Source: Nitrospira sp. (GTDB taxonomy: Bacteria > Nitrospirota > Nitrospiria > Nitrospirales > Nitrospiraceae). Taken from it: 64,000 nt of DNA. The DNA lies in assembly GCA_016873395.1 (NCBI GenBank), contig VGXG01000002.1, positions 1-64,000 on the forward strand. The letters are read 5' to 3'. Within the stretch, counting starts at the first letter, position 1; the number at the start of each line of letters is the position of its first letter. The position numbers and the translations under genes were made by a program. Positions 51,554 to 61,550 of the stretch are shown in pieces. Under the pieces are notes generated by a model, which saw only the letters and a list, made by a program, of their open reading frames with translations, ran no database searches and was not told the origin of the DNA.

Positions 51554-53173
51554 ATGCTACGGGATCGCACGACACTCCAGGCCAGTCTTGCCGCGCTGAC
51601 CGGTTTCCTCTATCCCCTCTGCTTTCCCGATTTTGACCAAGGCTGGCTGGCCTGGGTTGTCCTGCTTCCGCTCCACCTAGCGATCGGAGGGACGGCCACA
51701 AGGCGGGCCTTTTGTCTCGGCTGGCTCGCAGGCCTGCTCGCCTTTGCCGGGGTCATGTTCTGGGTGGTCACAGCCATGCACCTCTACGGCAAGGTGCCTG
51801 TAGCCATCAGTTATGCCCTCATGTTGCTGCTGGCGACCTACCTCGGTCTTTTTGTGGCGCTTTATGCAGCGGGCTTCGCCTGGCTGCGGAAATTCGTTCC
51901 GCCTTACGCCTTCCTCGGAGCCCCATTCCTCTGGGTCACGCTGGAATGGCTCCGCACCTATCTGTTCTCAGGGCTGCCCTGGGACCTCTTGGGCTATTCG
52001 CAATATCAATGGCTGCCGGTAATCCAGGTAGCGGACCACACGGGAGTCTATGGGATCTCGTTCCTGGTCGTGCTTGTCAACGTCGCTCTGGCTGACGTGG
52101 GACAATGGAGCCTTGCGCGCTTTCGACAATCGTCCCACGAAAAGCCAACCGCGCCGTTCCCTTGGCTCACACCCACGACTGCCACGCTGGCCATTGCCGT
52201 GACGCTCTGGTACGGACAGGCTCAGCTCAAGGAGCATCCCTCAACTTCGTCCACCTCCTCCATCACAATCGGCTTGGTGCAGGCCAACATCGACCAGGCA
52301 CACAAGTGGGATGCCGCCTACCGCCGCGAGACGCTGGACCGCTACCAGCGGCTGACCGAGCGGGCGGCTTCTGGCGTCGATCTCCTCATCTGGCCCGAAG
52401 CAGCCACGCCTTTCCTGTTCGAGCGGGAACCGGACTACAGCCGCGAAGTCCTGCGGCTGGTCGAGGCTCATCACGTTCCCCTCCTCTTCGGCAGCCCCGC
52501 GCTCCGCCACTACCCAACCGGCCATCCCTACTTGCTGAACAGCGCCTATCTGCTGGCCCAGGACGGCAAGCTGCACGGCCGTTACGACAAGCAACACCTG
52601 GTTCCGTTCGGCGAGTACATCCCCTTGAAGTCATCCCTGTTATTTTTTCTGGACAAGCTGGTGGAAGGGATCGGCGACTTTGAAGCAGGGACCACCGCGA
52701 CCCTGCTCTCGGTCCCGGAGAAACCGGGTACGCCGACTGCCGCCCCTGCGGGAGGACCAGCGCCCCGCTTCGGGGTCGTCATCTGCTACGAAGTGATCTT
52801 CCCCAACCTGGTGCGCGAGTTCGTGGCCGGCGGCGCGGAGTTCATGGTCACGATCACCAACGACGCCTGGTTCGGCGCCTCGGTCGCCCCCTTTCAGCAC
52901 TTCGGGATGGTGGTCCTCCGGGCCGTGGAAAACCGGCGGGCCTTCGCCCGTGCCGCCAACACCGGCATCTCCGGCTTCATCGACTCGCAGGGTCGTATCT
53001 TGTCGGCCACCCCGATCTTCGAAGAGCGGGCTGTCACCGGGGCCATTCCCATCGAACGAATGGTCACCTTTTACACCAGCTATGGTGATGTCTTTGCGTA
53101 CGCCTGTGTTATAATCACCGGGCTTTTGGCCGTCATTGCGGTCCGACGGCGGAAGCCCAAGTCACGAAGCTAG
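51554..53173 (+). CDS. lnt: Apolipoprotein N-acyltransferase
   Basis: A 539-residue inner-membrane enzyme that adds the third acyl chain to lipoproteins. About six N-terminal membrane helices (to residue ~200) precede a periplasmic nitrilase-fold domain with the triad Glu282 (WPEAATPF), Lys346 (YDKQHLVPFGEY) and Cys411 (VICYEVIFP), and a final membrane helix (about 510-530). Length and motifs are typical. It heads a plus-strand group with prfB, lysS, lolC and lolD; lnt, lgt and lolCD together serve lipoprotein maturation and sorting. Confidence 0.96.
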   Translation: MLRDRTTLQASLAALTGFLYPLCFPDFDQGWLAWVVLLPLHLAIGGTATRRAFCLGWLAGLLAFAGVMFWVVTAMHLYGKVPVAISYALMLLLATYLGLFVALYAAGFAWLRKFVPPYAFLGAPFLWVTLEWLRTYLFSGLPWDLLGYSQYQWLPVIQVADHTGVYGISFLVVLVNVALADVGQWSLARFRQSSHEKPTAPFPWLTPTTATLAIAVTLWYGQAQLKEHPSTSSTSSITIGLVQANIDQAHKWDAAYRRETLDRYQRLTERAASGVDLLIWPEAATPFLFEREPDYSREVLRLVEAHHVPLLFGSPALRHYPTGHPYLLNSAYLLAQDGKLHGRYDKQHLVPFGEYIPLKSSLLFFLDKLVEGIGDFEAGTTATLLSVPEKPGTPTAAPAGGPAPRFGVVICYEVIFPNLVREFVAGGAEFMVTITNDAWFGASVAPFQHFGMVVLRAVENRRAFARAANTGISGFIDSQGRILSATPIFEERAVTGAIPIERMVTFYTSYGDVFAYACVIITGLLAVIAVRRRKPKSRS

Positions 53174-53190
53174 AGGCGAGTGGAGGCATC

Positions 53191-54328
53191 ATGCTGGACG
53201 AACTGAAAGTACGGGTGAAAACGATCAGTGAGCAGGTCAGCGAACTTCGGGGGCATCTTTGACCTTCCCCACCTGACATCCGAACTCCAAGACCTGGAAC
53301 GGGCGACCGGACAACCGGACTTCTGGAAAGACCCCCAGGCTGCCGCCCGCGTCAGCCGCAAGAAAGCCGCTCTTGAGCGGGAGCTCAAGCGCTGGGCCGA
53401 TGTCGAGCGTCAGCAGGAAGACTTGCGCGCCCTGATCGAGCTGGCCGAGGAGGGTCAGGACGCATCCATGGAACGTGAGCTGGCGCAGGAGCTGCCCCGG
53501 TTCGAGGCCGCAGTCCATCAATTGCGGGTCGAGCTGCTTCTGTCCGGAGAGCACGACGGCAGCAACGCCATCCTGGCTATCCATCCGGGAGCCGGCGGGA
53601 CCGAATCGCAGGACTGGGCCCAGATGCTGCTCCGCATGTACGTGCGCTGGGCGGAACGGAAGGGCTATAAGGTGGAGACCTTGGACCTTCAAGCGGGCGA
53701 CGAGGCCGGCATCAAGAGCGCGACCCTGTCCATCGCCGGGCCCTATAGCTACGGCTACCTCAAGGCCGAAGCCGGCGTGCACCGGCTGGTCCGGATCTCC
53801 CCCTTCGACGCGAACAAGCGGCGCCACACATCGTTTGCCTCGGTCTTTGTCTATCCGGAGCTGGAGGACGACGCCGAACTGGCGATCAACGAGAACGATC
53901 TCAAGATCGACACCTTCCGGGCCGGCGGGGCCGGCGGGCAGAACGTCAACAAGGTGGAGACGGCCATCCGCATCACCCATCTGCCGACCGGCATCGTGGT
54001 CCAGTGCCAGAACGAGCGCTCACAACTGCAGAACAAGAACGGCGCGATGAAAATTCTGAAGGCGCGTCTCTACGAGGTGGAGCAGCAGAAGAAGGAAGCC
54101 CAGTTCCAGTCCATAGTCGGCGAAAAAAAGGAGATCGGCTTCGGGAGCCAGATCCGCTCCTACGTCTTCCAGCCCTACCAGATGGTGAAGGACCATCGGA
54201 CGGACCATGAAATAGGCGACATCAACTCGGTCATGGACGGCGAGATCGACGACTTCATCGAAGCGTATTTGAAACAGCAGATGGCGAAAATGTCGGCGAG
54301 AGGCGAGGGGCAAGGGGCGAGGGGGTAA
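53191..54328 (+). CDS. prfB: Peptide chain release factor 2 with programmed +1 frameshift
   Basis: ATG at 53191, 23 codons to CTT (53257-53259), then an in-frame TGA (53260-53262) read by +1 shift at CTT-TGA-C, with a GGGGG Shine-Dalgarno-like run just before it. The downstream frame continues from 53261 to 54328, giving 378 residues. RF2 recognises UGA and UAA: the SPF tripeptide is in VRISPFDAN, and the catalytic GGQ in [11 protein letters not shown]. The shift site is the usual autoregulation by RF2 level. The last 14 codons ([11 protein letters not shown]) derive from four GCGAGGG heptads (54296-54323). Confidence 0.96.
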
Positions 54329-54385
54329 ACCAGAGAACTTGCAGGCCGCTAGCCTCTAGCCACTTGCCTCTTGCCAGTGTGAAGC
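54329..54385. repeat. Right arm of the prfB-end heptad array
   Basis: GCCTCTA, GCCACTT and GCCTCTT units (about 54352-54376) form an inverted partner to the GCGAGGG units at the end of prfB. It lies in the gap before lysS. Confidence 0.65.
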
Positions 54386-55870
54386 ATGGATGACCTGAAC
54401 GACCAGCGCCAGCAGCGGATCAAGAAGCTGGACCTCCTCCGCGACTTGCAGGTCCAGCCCTACGGGACCAGGTTCGAGGCGACGGACCGGGCCGGGCAGT
54501 TGAACCGCCTGCACGGGAACAAGTCCAAGGACGAGCTGGAGCGGGAGCCGATCCGCTGCCGGCTTGCCGGACGGATCGTCGCGCTGCGCCGGTTCGGCAA
54601 GGCCGCCTTCGCCGTGCTCCAGGACGGAGCGGACCGGCTCCAGGTCTACCTGAAAAAAGACCGTTTGGGCGACCGATCCTACGGGGTCTGCGAGCAGTTG
54701 GACCTGGGCGACTGGATCGGCGTGTCCGGACACCTGTTCCGGACCAAGACCAACGAGCTCACGGTTGAGATCGTCGAGCTGACGTTCCTCAGCAAGGCGC
54801 TGCGGCCTCTCCCGGAGAAGTGGCACGGACTCACGGACGTGGAGACCCGCTACCGCCAACGCTACGTGGACCTGATCGCCAACCCCTCCGTGCACGAAAT
54901 CTTCGTCACCCGCAGCCGCATCATCGCCGGCATCCGTTCCTTCCTGATCGAGAAGGGCTTCCTGGAAGTGGAGACGCCGATGATGCAGCCGATCCCCGGC
55001 GGCGCCACGGCCCGCCCCTTCGTCACCCACCACAATGCGCTGGGGACGGACCTCTATCTGCGGGTCGCGCCGGAACTGTACTTAAAGCGGCTGATCGTAG
55101 GCGGGTTTCCCCGCGTCTTCGAGATCAACCGGAATTTCCGGAACGAGGGGATCTCCACCATCCACAATCCCGAGTTCACGATGCTGGAGTTCTACGTGGC
55201 CTATGCGGACTACAACGACCTGATCGCGTTGACCGAGGAACTGTTCAGCAGGCTCGCGCAGGAAGTGCTGGGGAAAACCACGATCGAGTACCAGGGCAAG
55301 CAGATCAACCTGGCTTCCCCCTGGCGCCGCTGGTCCTACCGGCAGGCGATCCTGGAGGTCAACAAGCTTGATGCGTCGGTCGTGCAGGACCGAACGGCGG
55401 CGCTGGAGGCGGCGAAGAAACTGGGCGTGGAAGTGGATCCGAAAGACGGGCTCGTGCTCATCCTCAACGAGATCTTCCAGGAGACCGTCGAGTCCAACCT
55501 GATTCAACCGACCTTCATCACCGACTATCCCATCGAGATCTCGCCGCTGGCCCGCCGGAAGGATGCAGACCCATCCCTCACCGACCGGTTCGAGCTCTAC
55601 ATCGCCGGACGGGAGATCGCCAACGCCTTCTCCGAGTTGAACGACCCGCTGGATCAGCGCCGGCGCTTCGAGACGCAGGCGGCCCAGCGTGAGGCGGGCG
55701 ACGAAGAAGCCCACTATCTGGACGAAGACTTCCTGCGCGCGCTCGAACATGGGATGCCGCCGACCGCCGGCGAAGGCATCGGCATCGACCGGGTCGTGAT
55801 GCTCTTCACCGACCAGGCCTCGATCCGAGACGTGATCTTGTTTCCCCAACTGCGCCCGGAGAAGTCATAG
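54386..55870 (+). CDS. lysS: Lysyl-tRNA synthetase, class II
   Basis: A 494-residue enzyme that charges tRNA-Lys. An OB-fold anticodon-binding domain (about residues 50-150; [19 protein letters not shown]) precedes the class II core: motif 1 ([16 protein letters not shown]), motif 2 ([13 protein letters not shown]) and motif 3 ([12 protein letters not shown]). Length is standard. It sits in the prfB-lolC group, as is common. Confidence 0.97.
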   Translation: MDDLNDQRQQRIKKLDLLRDLQVQPYGTRFEATDRAGQLNRLHGNKSKDELEREPIRCRLAGRIVALRRFGKAAFAVLQDGADRLQVYLKKDRLGDRSYGVCEQLDLGDWIGVSGHLFRTKTNELTVEIVELTFLSKALRPLPEKWHGLTDVETRYRQRYVDLIANPSVHEIFVTRSRIIAGIRSFLIEKGFLEVETPMMQPIPGGATARPFVTHHNALGTDLYLRVAPELYLKRLIVGGFPRVFEINRNFRNEGISTIHNPEFTMLEFYVAYADYNDLIALTEELFSRLAQEVLGKTTIEYQGKQINLASPWRRWSYRQAILEVNKLDASVVQDRTAALEAAKKLGVEVDPKDGLVLILNEIFQETVESNLIQPTFITDYPIEISPLARRKDADPSLTDRFELYIAGREIANAFSELNDPLDQRRRFETQAAQREAGDEEAHYLDEDFLRALEHGMPPTAGEGIGIDRVVMLFTDQASIRDVILFPQLRPEKS

Positions 55871-55883
55871 AGGACATCGAACG

Positions 55884-57188
55884 GTGCAACTGCCCTACGA
55901 GATCTTCGTCGGCCTGCGGTATCTCCGGGCCAAACGCCGCCACCGGACTATTTCGCTGAACACCTTTGTGTCGGTCGCCGGCATCACCCTGGGCGTGGCC
56001 GCCCTGATCGGGACGTTGGGCATCATGACCGGTTTCAAAGAGGACCTCCAGGCGAAGATTCTGGGCACGACCTCCCACATCGTCGTTCAGGACCGCTCCA
56101 AAGAGGGCATGGCCGGCTACGACGAGCTGACCGCACGCGTCGAGCAGGCGCCCCACGTCCTGGCCGCCACCCCCTTCGTCTTCCGCCAGGTGCTGCTGAC
56201 CTCGGCATCGGCCGTCCAGGGCATCGTGTTGCGCGGGATCGACCAGCAGAGGGAACGTAGGGTCACTGAACTGGCCAGGAACATCCGATCCGGCAATCTG
56301 GAGGACCTTGATCGTTCGGCGATCCAAGCCGGCGCCTCTTCACCCGATCCATCCGTCCCCGGCGCTCCACCCGAGTCGACGGTCCAGCCGACCCATCCCG
56401 GCATCATCCTGGGAAGAGAACTGTCCATGCGCTTGGGTGCCTTTGTCGGCGACTCGGTGAATGTGGTCTCGCCGGTCGGCCCGTCCAACTCCATCGGAGC
56501 CCTGACCATGACCCCGAAAATCCGCACCTTCACGGTCGTCGCGGTGTTCGAGTCCGGGATGTACGAGTATGACTCGTCCCTGGCCTATATCTCGCTCGGC
56601 GAGGCTCAGAAATTTTTTAACATGGGGACCACCGTGACCGGGATCGAAGTGAAGGTGGACAACATCTTCCAGGCAGCCGAGATCGCCCGGACGATCGAGC
56701 AGGCTTTGGGCTTCCCCTATTGGGCCAGAGACTGGATGCAGCTCAACAAGAACCTCTTCTCTGCGCTGAAACTGGAAAAGACCATGATGTTCCTGCTGCT
56801 GGTGCTCATCACGATCGTCGCCTCCTTCAACATCGTCAGCACTCTGACCATGATCGTGAACGAGAAACAACGGGAAATCGCGATCCTCAAGGCCATGGGC
56901 GCCACCAGACAGGCCATCATGCGCATCTTCATGCTGAACGGGCTCATTATCGGATTGACCGGGACCGTGATCGGCATCCCGCTGGGCTATGCCTTTCTCT
57001 GGCTGATCGAGACCTACTGGACCTTCGACCCGACCGTCTATTACATCACCCACATCCCGGTCCACGTGCAGGCCCTGGACGTAATCCTGGTCTCGTTCTC
57101 GGCGATCCTGATTTGCTTCGCCGCCACCCTCTACCCGTCCCGGCAAGCGGCCAAACTGGACCCGGCTGCCGCGCTTCGGTATGAGTGA
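55884..57188 (+). CDS. lolC: Lipoprotein-releasing ABC permease LolC/E
   Basis: A 434-residue inner-membrane permease: TM1 at about residues 25-50 (SLNTFVSVAGITLGVAALIG), a periplasmic MacB-type domain (about 55-285), and three C-terminal helices (about 300-325, 350-372, 395-415). FtsX/LolCE motifs appear at EIAILKAMGATRQAI and PSRQAAKLDPAAALRYE. With LolD it extracts outer-membrane lipoproteins. A Pro/Ser-rich insert sits near residue 155. The start is a GTG at 55884, about 10 bases past GAGG. It overlaps lolD by 8 bases. Confidence 0.94.
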   Translation: MQLPYEIFVGLRYLRAKRRHRTISLNTFVSVAGITLGVAALIGTLGIMTGFKEDLQAKILGTTSHIVVQDRSKEGMAGYDELTARVEQAPHVLAATPFVFRQVLLTSASAVQGIVLRGIDQQRERRVTELARNIRSGNLEDLDRSAIQAGASSPDPSVPGAPPESTVQPTHPGIILGRELSMRLGAFVGDSVNVVSPVGPSNSIGALTMTPKIRTFTVVAVFESGMYEYDSSLAYISLGEAQKFFNMGTTVTGIEVKVDNIFQAAEIARTIEQALGFPYWARDWMQLNKNLFSALKLEKTMMFLLLVLITIVASFNIVSTLTMIVNEKQREIAILKAMGATRQAIMRIFMLNGLIIGLTGTVIGIPLGYAFLWLIETYWTFDPTVYYITHIPVHVQALDVILVSFSAILICFAATLYPSRQAAKLDPAAALRYE

Positions 57189-57879
57189 CAGCAATATGAC
57201 TGACCAGCCTCTGGTCCGGGTGCTGGACCTCCACAAATCCTTCCCCATGGGCGGAAGCGACGTGACGGCCATCCGAGGCGTCCGGTTCGACCTTGCGCGA
57301 GGCGAGTTGCTGGCGATCGTCGGAGCCTCCGGCGCCGGGAAAAGCACGCTGCTACAGATCATCGGGACGCTGGACCGCCCCACCGGCGGCACGGTGCTGT
57401 TCGAGGGCAGCGACCTGTTCAAACTCTCGGAACAGGCCCAAGCCGAGTTCCGCAACAAGCGGGTCGGGTTCGTCTTTCAGTTTCATCACCTGCTCCCCGA
57501 ATTCACCGCGCTGGAGAACGCCTGCCTACCCGCCTTCATCCAGAACCGACCCCGCGACCAGGCTCTGGCGGAGGCCGAAGCGCTGTTGAAGGACGTGGGG
57601 CTGGAGCATCGGCTGAGGCACAAGCCGGGTGAGCTCTCCGGCGGCGAGCAGCAGCGGGTGGCGGTGGCGCGGGCCCTGATGCAGAACCCGGACCTGGTGT
57701 TAGCAGACGAGCCGACCGGCAACCTGGACACCCATACGGGCGAGGCCCTCTTTACCCTCCTGCGGAAGCTGAACCGGGAGCGCGGCATTACCTTCGTGAT
57801 CGTCACCCACAACGACAAACTGTCCGCCCAGGCCGACCGCATCCTCCGCATGGAGGACGGGATGATCGCCAATTCATGA
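57181..57879 (+). CDS. lolD: Lipoprotein-releasing ABC ATPase LolD
   Basis: A 232-residue ABC ATPase with Walker A GASGAGKST, a Q-loop at VFQFHHLLPEFTALEN, the signature LSGGEQQRVAVARAL, Walker B LVLADEPTGNLD and the switch His in VTHND. The FQFHHLLPEF stretch is characteristic of LolD, where it contacts LolC/E. It starts 8 bases inside lolC and is translated with it. Confidence 0.95.
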   Translation: MSDSNMTDQPLVRVLDLHKSFPMGGSDVTAIRGVRFDLARGELLAIVGASGAGKSTLLQIIGTLDRPTGGTVLFEGSDLFKLSEQAQAEFRNKRVGFVFQFHHLLPEFTALENACLPAFIQNRPRDQALAEAEALLKDVGLEHRLRHKPGELSGGEQQRVAVARALMQNPDLVLADEPTGNLDTHTGEALFTLLRKLNRERGITFVIVTHNDKLSAQADRILRMEDGMIANS

Positions 57880-57894
57880 GTCTCGCCACCGCCT

Positions 57895-58069
57895 GATCCT
57901 CTCACTGCAGGGCGGCGCGATCAAAAACGTCGCTGACGCCAAGTTCATCATGACTCCGATCGCCGGGTTCGGCTTGAAATTCGGCGCGTTCACGTTCGAT
58001 CTCGGCGCGGGGTACGACTTCCAGTTGAACCAGGGGCTCGGTTCCTTCTCGCTGGGCTTGACGTTCTGA
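57895..58069 (+). pseudogene. C-terminal remnant of an outer-membrane beta-barrel protein
   Basis: A frame without start that reads ILSLQGGAIKNVADAKFIMT, then alternating strands (GFGLKFGAFTFDLGAGYDF) to a terminal FSLGLTF and stop. Alternating hydrophobic residues and a final Phe are hallmarks of the last strands of an outer-membrane barrel. Only about 55 residues remain, directly after lolD, so the rest was deleted or lies elsewhere. Confidence 0.55.
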
Positions 58070-58098
58070 GGAAGGTCGGCGGGAGGACGGTCGGCTCG

Positions 58099-60588
58099 TC
58101 AGGTGGAAGGGTGCACACGCATATAGACCTTGCTCTCGATGAAGATCTTCAGGAGGTCGTTGTCCACCTTCCCGTGCTTCATCTCGTCCTCCAGGATGGC
58201 CAGAGCCTTGGGGATCGGCACAGCCGCCTTGTAGGGCCGGTCCGCGGCGGTCAAGGCGTCGTAGATGTCGCTGATCGTCATCATCCGCGTCTGGACCGGG
58301 ATGATATCGCCGGGCACCTTCCGCGGATACCCGCTCCCGTCCAGTTTTTCATGGTGGCCGTAGGCGATGGTGGGGATGTTTTTCAGCGACTTGGTCCAGG
58401 GGATCGTGGACAGGAACCGATAGGTATGGGTCACGTGGCTCTCGATCTCCAGCCGCTCGTCCGTGGTCAGGCTTCCTTTGGGAATGGACAGCGTCATCAG
58501 CTCCTGTTGTGTCAGAACGGCCTGCGGACCGCTAAAGTGGTCGAAGTTCAGTTGGGCGATCTCGTGCAAGCGCTCGAACCCACCTGTCGCTAAGACCGCC
58601 GGCTTGTTGCAGGCCAGGATGAACTCCAGAATGCCGTCCGTCTCCGCGATCTGGCGTGCCAGGTCCTCGTCGATTTCCGCAACCAGTTCCGCGGTCGCAG
58701 CCCGGTCTCCGGACATGAGGATCTCCGTTTTCTTGCGGAGCGCCTTGACTTCCAGCGTGCGCTTGATGAAATCGAACCGCGCCTTGAGCTTCGTGAGGTC
58801 TTCCGGAAACAGTTTGTCGGCCTTCACGAGCACGTGCTCGCGCACCCCGACCTTGCCGAAGTCGTGGAGCACGGCCGCGTACCGCATCTCCTTCATCTGG
58901 TCGAAGTCGAACGTGAGGCCGGCGTAGGGCCCGAAATCCACACGGTCCACGATCTCGGCCAAATCGCAGGTCAGGGTGGCCACACGGCCGCTGTGACCGC
59001 TGGTGGTCGGGTCCCGGCTTTCGATCGCGAGCACGCTGGCTGAGATAAACCCCTCGAACAGCCGGTTGATCTCCTCGTAGAGGTTGGCGTTCTCAATCGC
59101 GATGCCGACCTGGTTCCCCAGACTCATGAAATCTTGCAGGTCCTCTTCCATGAACAGGCCTCCGCCCTTTTTATTGATGGCCTGCAACACGCCCAGGAGC
59201 TTGTCCTTCGCTTTGATCGGCACGCAGACCATGTTGCGGGTGCGGAAGCCGCTCTTCTTGTCCGCTTCCGGATTGAACCGCGGATCGCTGTAACAATCAT
59301 TGATGACTTCCGGCTGGCCGGTCTTCGCGACGTAGCCCGCAATCCCCTGCCCCACCTTCAGCCTGATCTGCCGGACCCCCTCGCCCTTCTCCCCCAGCGC
59401 GACTTCGAAGTAAAGCTCTTGGGCCGCTTCATCGAGGAGGAGCATGGACCCGGCTTCCGCCTCCATGATGAAGGTAATGGCCTCGATCGCCCGCTTCCTG
59501 ATCTCGGCTTGGTTCAGACTGGAGTTCAGAACCCTGCTCACCTCCTGGAGCTTTCCCAGCCGCGTGATCTTCTCCTGATGGCTCCGGAACAGACGGACGT
59601 TCTCGAGCGCAATCGCCACCTGGTTGGCCAAGCTGCCGAATTCCACCAGATCCCAGTTGCTGAACAGTTTCCCGCCGCGCTTGTTGACCGCCTCCACTAC
59701 CCCCAGGGTCCTGTTGCGCGCCCGGACCGGGACCGCCAGGATGGTCCGGGTGGTGAATCCCGTATGGCGATCCACCTCGCTGGCCACGCGAGAATCATGT
59801 TGCGCATCGTTCACGATGATCGGCTGGCCGGTCTTGGCCACCAGCCCGGCGATGCCTTCTCCATATTCGATCCGCACCCCCTTCAGCAGCGCGTTTTTTT
59901 CGCCCACCGCGACGTCGAACACGAGAGCGCCGCCGTCCCCGGTCAACAACAAGAGAGCGCCGGCCTCGGCATCCACCAGGTTGGTGGCGGCCTCTATCGC
60001 CCGCTGCAGCGCTTCGTGCTCGTCCAGTGAGGAATTCAGAATTTCGCTGACTTCTTCGAGCTGCTTGATGCGCACGATTTTTTGCGCGTATTTTTGCGCC
60101 AGCCTGGAGTGATCCAACCCCACGGCGAGCCGGGACGCCACAAAATCCATCACCCCCCCGACTCCGTCACCGCCTGCCTTGTCGGCGGGCAAGCCCTCTA
60201 CGAGCAAGACGCCTTCCAGGTGTTTCCCGCGTTTCAGCGAGTAGGCGAGCACGTTCGCGGCTCTGGCTTGGCTACTCTCCCGCACCACCTGCGCGACGAT
60301 TTGCTCCCGCTCCTCGGGGGACAATACGCCACCCGCGCCGTGGGCCGCGACACAGCGCAAGGTCCCGGTCTGCTCATCCTGAAGGTAGATCGAAGCCCCT
60401 TGCGCCTCGGTCATCTCGAGAAACACTTGGAGCGCGGCTTCGGCCAGCCTCTCCGGAGCCAAGACATTGTTGACCGACGACGTGATGGTCTCCAGCAGTT
60501 GCCGCTCGATTTTCTCGGTAATGAAAGGGGGGAGGATCGAGGACGTCTTGTCAGCGGTGGGAATCTTGGGAGCCTTGGCGGAAGACAA
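58099..60588 (-). CDS. GAF-HD-GYP cyclic-di-GMP phosphodiesterase
   Basis: An 829-residue cytosolic signalling protein. Three GAF-type sensor regions (about residues 30-170, 185-335 and 355-510; the second and third are clearly similar, e.g. IAGLVAKTGQP / IAGYVAKTGQP) precede an HD-GYP domain (about 540-810). HD-GYP motifs: SGHSGRVA, HDFGKVGV, and HHEKLDGSGYP. It should degrade c-di-GMP, which fits a motile bacterium. An insert of about 110 residues separates the HD helix and the GYP loop. The start is a TTG at 60588 without a clear ribosome site. Confidence 0.92.
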   Translation of the reverse strand: MSSAKAPKIPTADKTSSILPPFITEKIERQLLETITSSVNNVLAPERLAEAALQVFLEMTEAQGASIYLQDEQTGTLRCVAAHGAGGVLSPEEREQIVAQVVRESSQARAANVLAYSLKRGKHLEGVLLVEGLPADKAGGDGVGGVMDFVASRLAVGLDHSRLAQKYAQKIVRIKQLEEVSEILNSSLDEHEALQRAIEAATNLVDAEAGALLLLTGDGGALVFDVAVGEKNALLKGVRIEYGEGIAGLVAKTGQPIIVNDAQHDSRVASEVDRHTGFTTRTILAVPVRARNRTLGVVEAVNKRGGKLFSNWDLVEFGSLANQVAIALENVRLFRSHQEKITRLGKLQEVSRVLNSSLNQAEIRKRAIEAITFIMEAEAGSMLLLDEAAQELYFEVALGEKGEGVRQIRLKVGQGIAGYVAKTGQPEVINDCYSDPRFNPEADKKSGFRTRNMVCVPIKAKDKLLGVLQAINKKGGGLFMEEDLQDFMSLGNQVGIAIENANLYEEINRLFEGFISASVLAIESRDPTTSGHSGRVATLTCDLAEIVDRVDFGPYAGLTFDFDQMKEMRYAAVLHDFGKVGVREHVLVKADKLFPEDLTKLKARFDFIKRTLEVKALRKKTEILMSGDRAATAELVAEIDEDLARQIAETDGILEFILACNKPAVLATGGFERLHEIAQLNFDHFSGPQAVLTQQELMTLSIPKGSLTTDERLEIESHVTHTYRFLSTIPWTKSLKNIPTIAYGHHEKLDGSGYPRKVPGDIIPVQTRMMTISDIYDALTAADRPYKAAVPIPKALAILEDEMKHGKVDNDLLKIFIESKVYMRVHPST

Positions 60589-60675
60589 ATGGACGAGAAC
60601 CGGACGTTCTGGGCGGGATACGACGGCCTTGCTTCCGACCTTTCTGTCGCCTCGGTGACGCCATGGCTCGTCGCC

Positions 60676-61476
60676 TCACGCGGCCTTCATCGCCGCCTTC
60701 AAGGACTGCACGAATTGCCCGACTCGGTCCGCCAAGCCCGGATGATTCTGGTGCTCGCCGACCTGCCGGACGATGGCGCTGCCCACGATCACCCCATCGG
60801 CGATCCCGGCCACTTGCGCCGCATCCTGCGCGGTGGCGATCCCGAATCCCACCGCTACCGGAACGTCCGCGACCCGACGGATCTTCGCCACGTTGCGTCC
60901 GACGTCCGCCAAGTCGGTCAGCTTCGCGCCGGTAATGCCGGTCAGCGAGACGTAGTAGAGAAAACCCCGCGACCGTCTCGCCACCATGTTTCGCCGCACC
61001 GCTGTGCTGGTGGGCGCGAGTAGAAAAATCAGCCGCAGCCCTGTTTCAGCCGCAGCCGGCTCAAGCGGCCCGGCCTCCTCCGGCGGCATGTCCGGAACGA
61101 TCAGCCCGTCGATCCCTGCCTCCACGGCCTGTTTGCAGAAGGCTCCCTCGCCCAGGGCATGGATGGTGTTGTAGTAGGCCATGAGGACCAAAGGAATCTG
61201 GGTTCTGGTCCGGAGGGTTTTCACGGCCTGAAGAATTTTCCGTAACGACGTGCCGCTCCGGAGGGCCCGCTCGGCGGCCCTCTGGATCACCGGCCCGTCG
61301 GCGATGGGATCGGAAAAGGGCACCCCCAACTCGATCACATCCGCGCCGGCTCTCTCCAGCACCAGTACCAATGTTTCGGTGTCCTGCAACGAAGGATCGC
61401 CGGCCATGATGTAGGCGATGAAAGCCTTCTCGCCCTTGCCTCGCAGCCGCTCGAATGTCGCGTCAATGCGGTTCAT
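60676..61476 (-). CDS. trpA: Tryptophan synthase alpha chain
   Basis: A 266-residue TIM barrel that cleaves indole-glycerol phosphate. Catalytic Glu49 (VIELGVPFSDP) and Asp60 (PIADGP) are in place. The phosphate-binding GFGIAT and GSAIV segments are near the end. It follows trpB on the strand with a heptad array between them, and ends 87 bases before the HD-GYP gene. Confidence 0.96.
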   Translation of the reverse strand: MNRIDATFERLRGKGEKAFIAYIMAGDPSLQDTETLVLVLERAGADVIELGVPFSDPIADGPVIQRAAERALRSGTSLRKILQAVKTLRTRTQIPLVLMAYYNTIHALGEGAFCKQAVEAGIDGLIVPDMPPEEAGPLEPAAAETGLRLIFLLAPTSTAVRRNMVARRSRGFLYYVSLTGITGAKLTDLADVGRNVAKIRRVADVPVAVGFGIATAQDAAQVAGIADGVIVGSAIVRQVGEHQNHPGLADRVGQFVQSLKAAMKAA

Positions 61477-61482
61477 TTTTGA

Positions 61483-61550
61483 GTTATCGGTTCTCAGTTA
61501 GCAGTATTCAGTTCCAAGACTGACGACTGAAAACTGTGAACTGTTTACTA
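61483..61550. repeat. Heptad-periodic inverted array
   Basis: AGTTATC, GGTTCTC, AGTTAGC, AGTATTC and AGTTCCA units facing GACTGAC, GACTGAA, AACTGTG and AACTG. It separates trpB from trpA. Confidence 0.7.
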
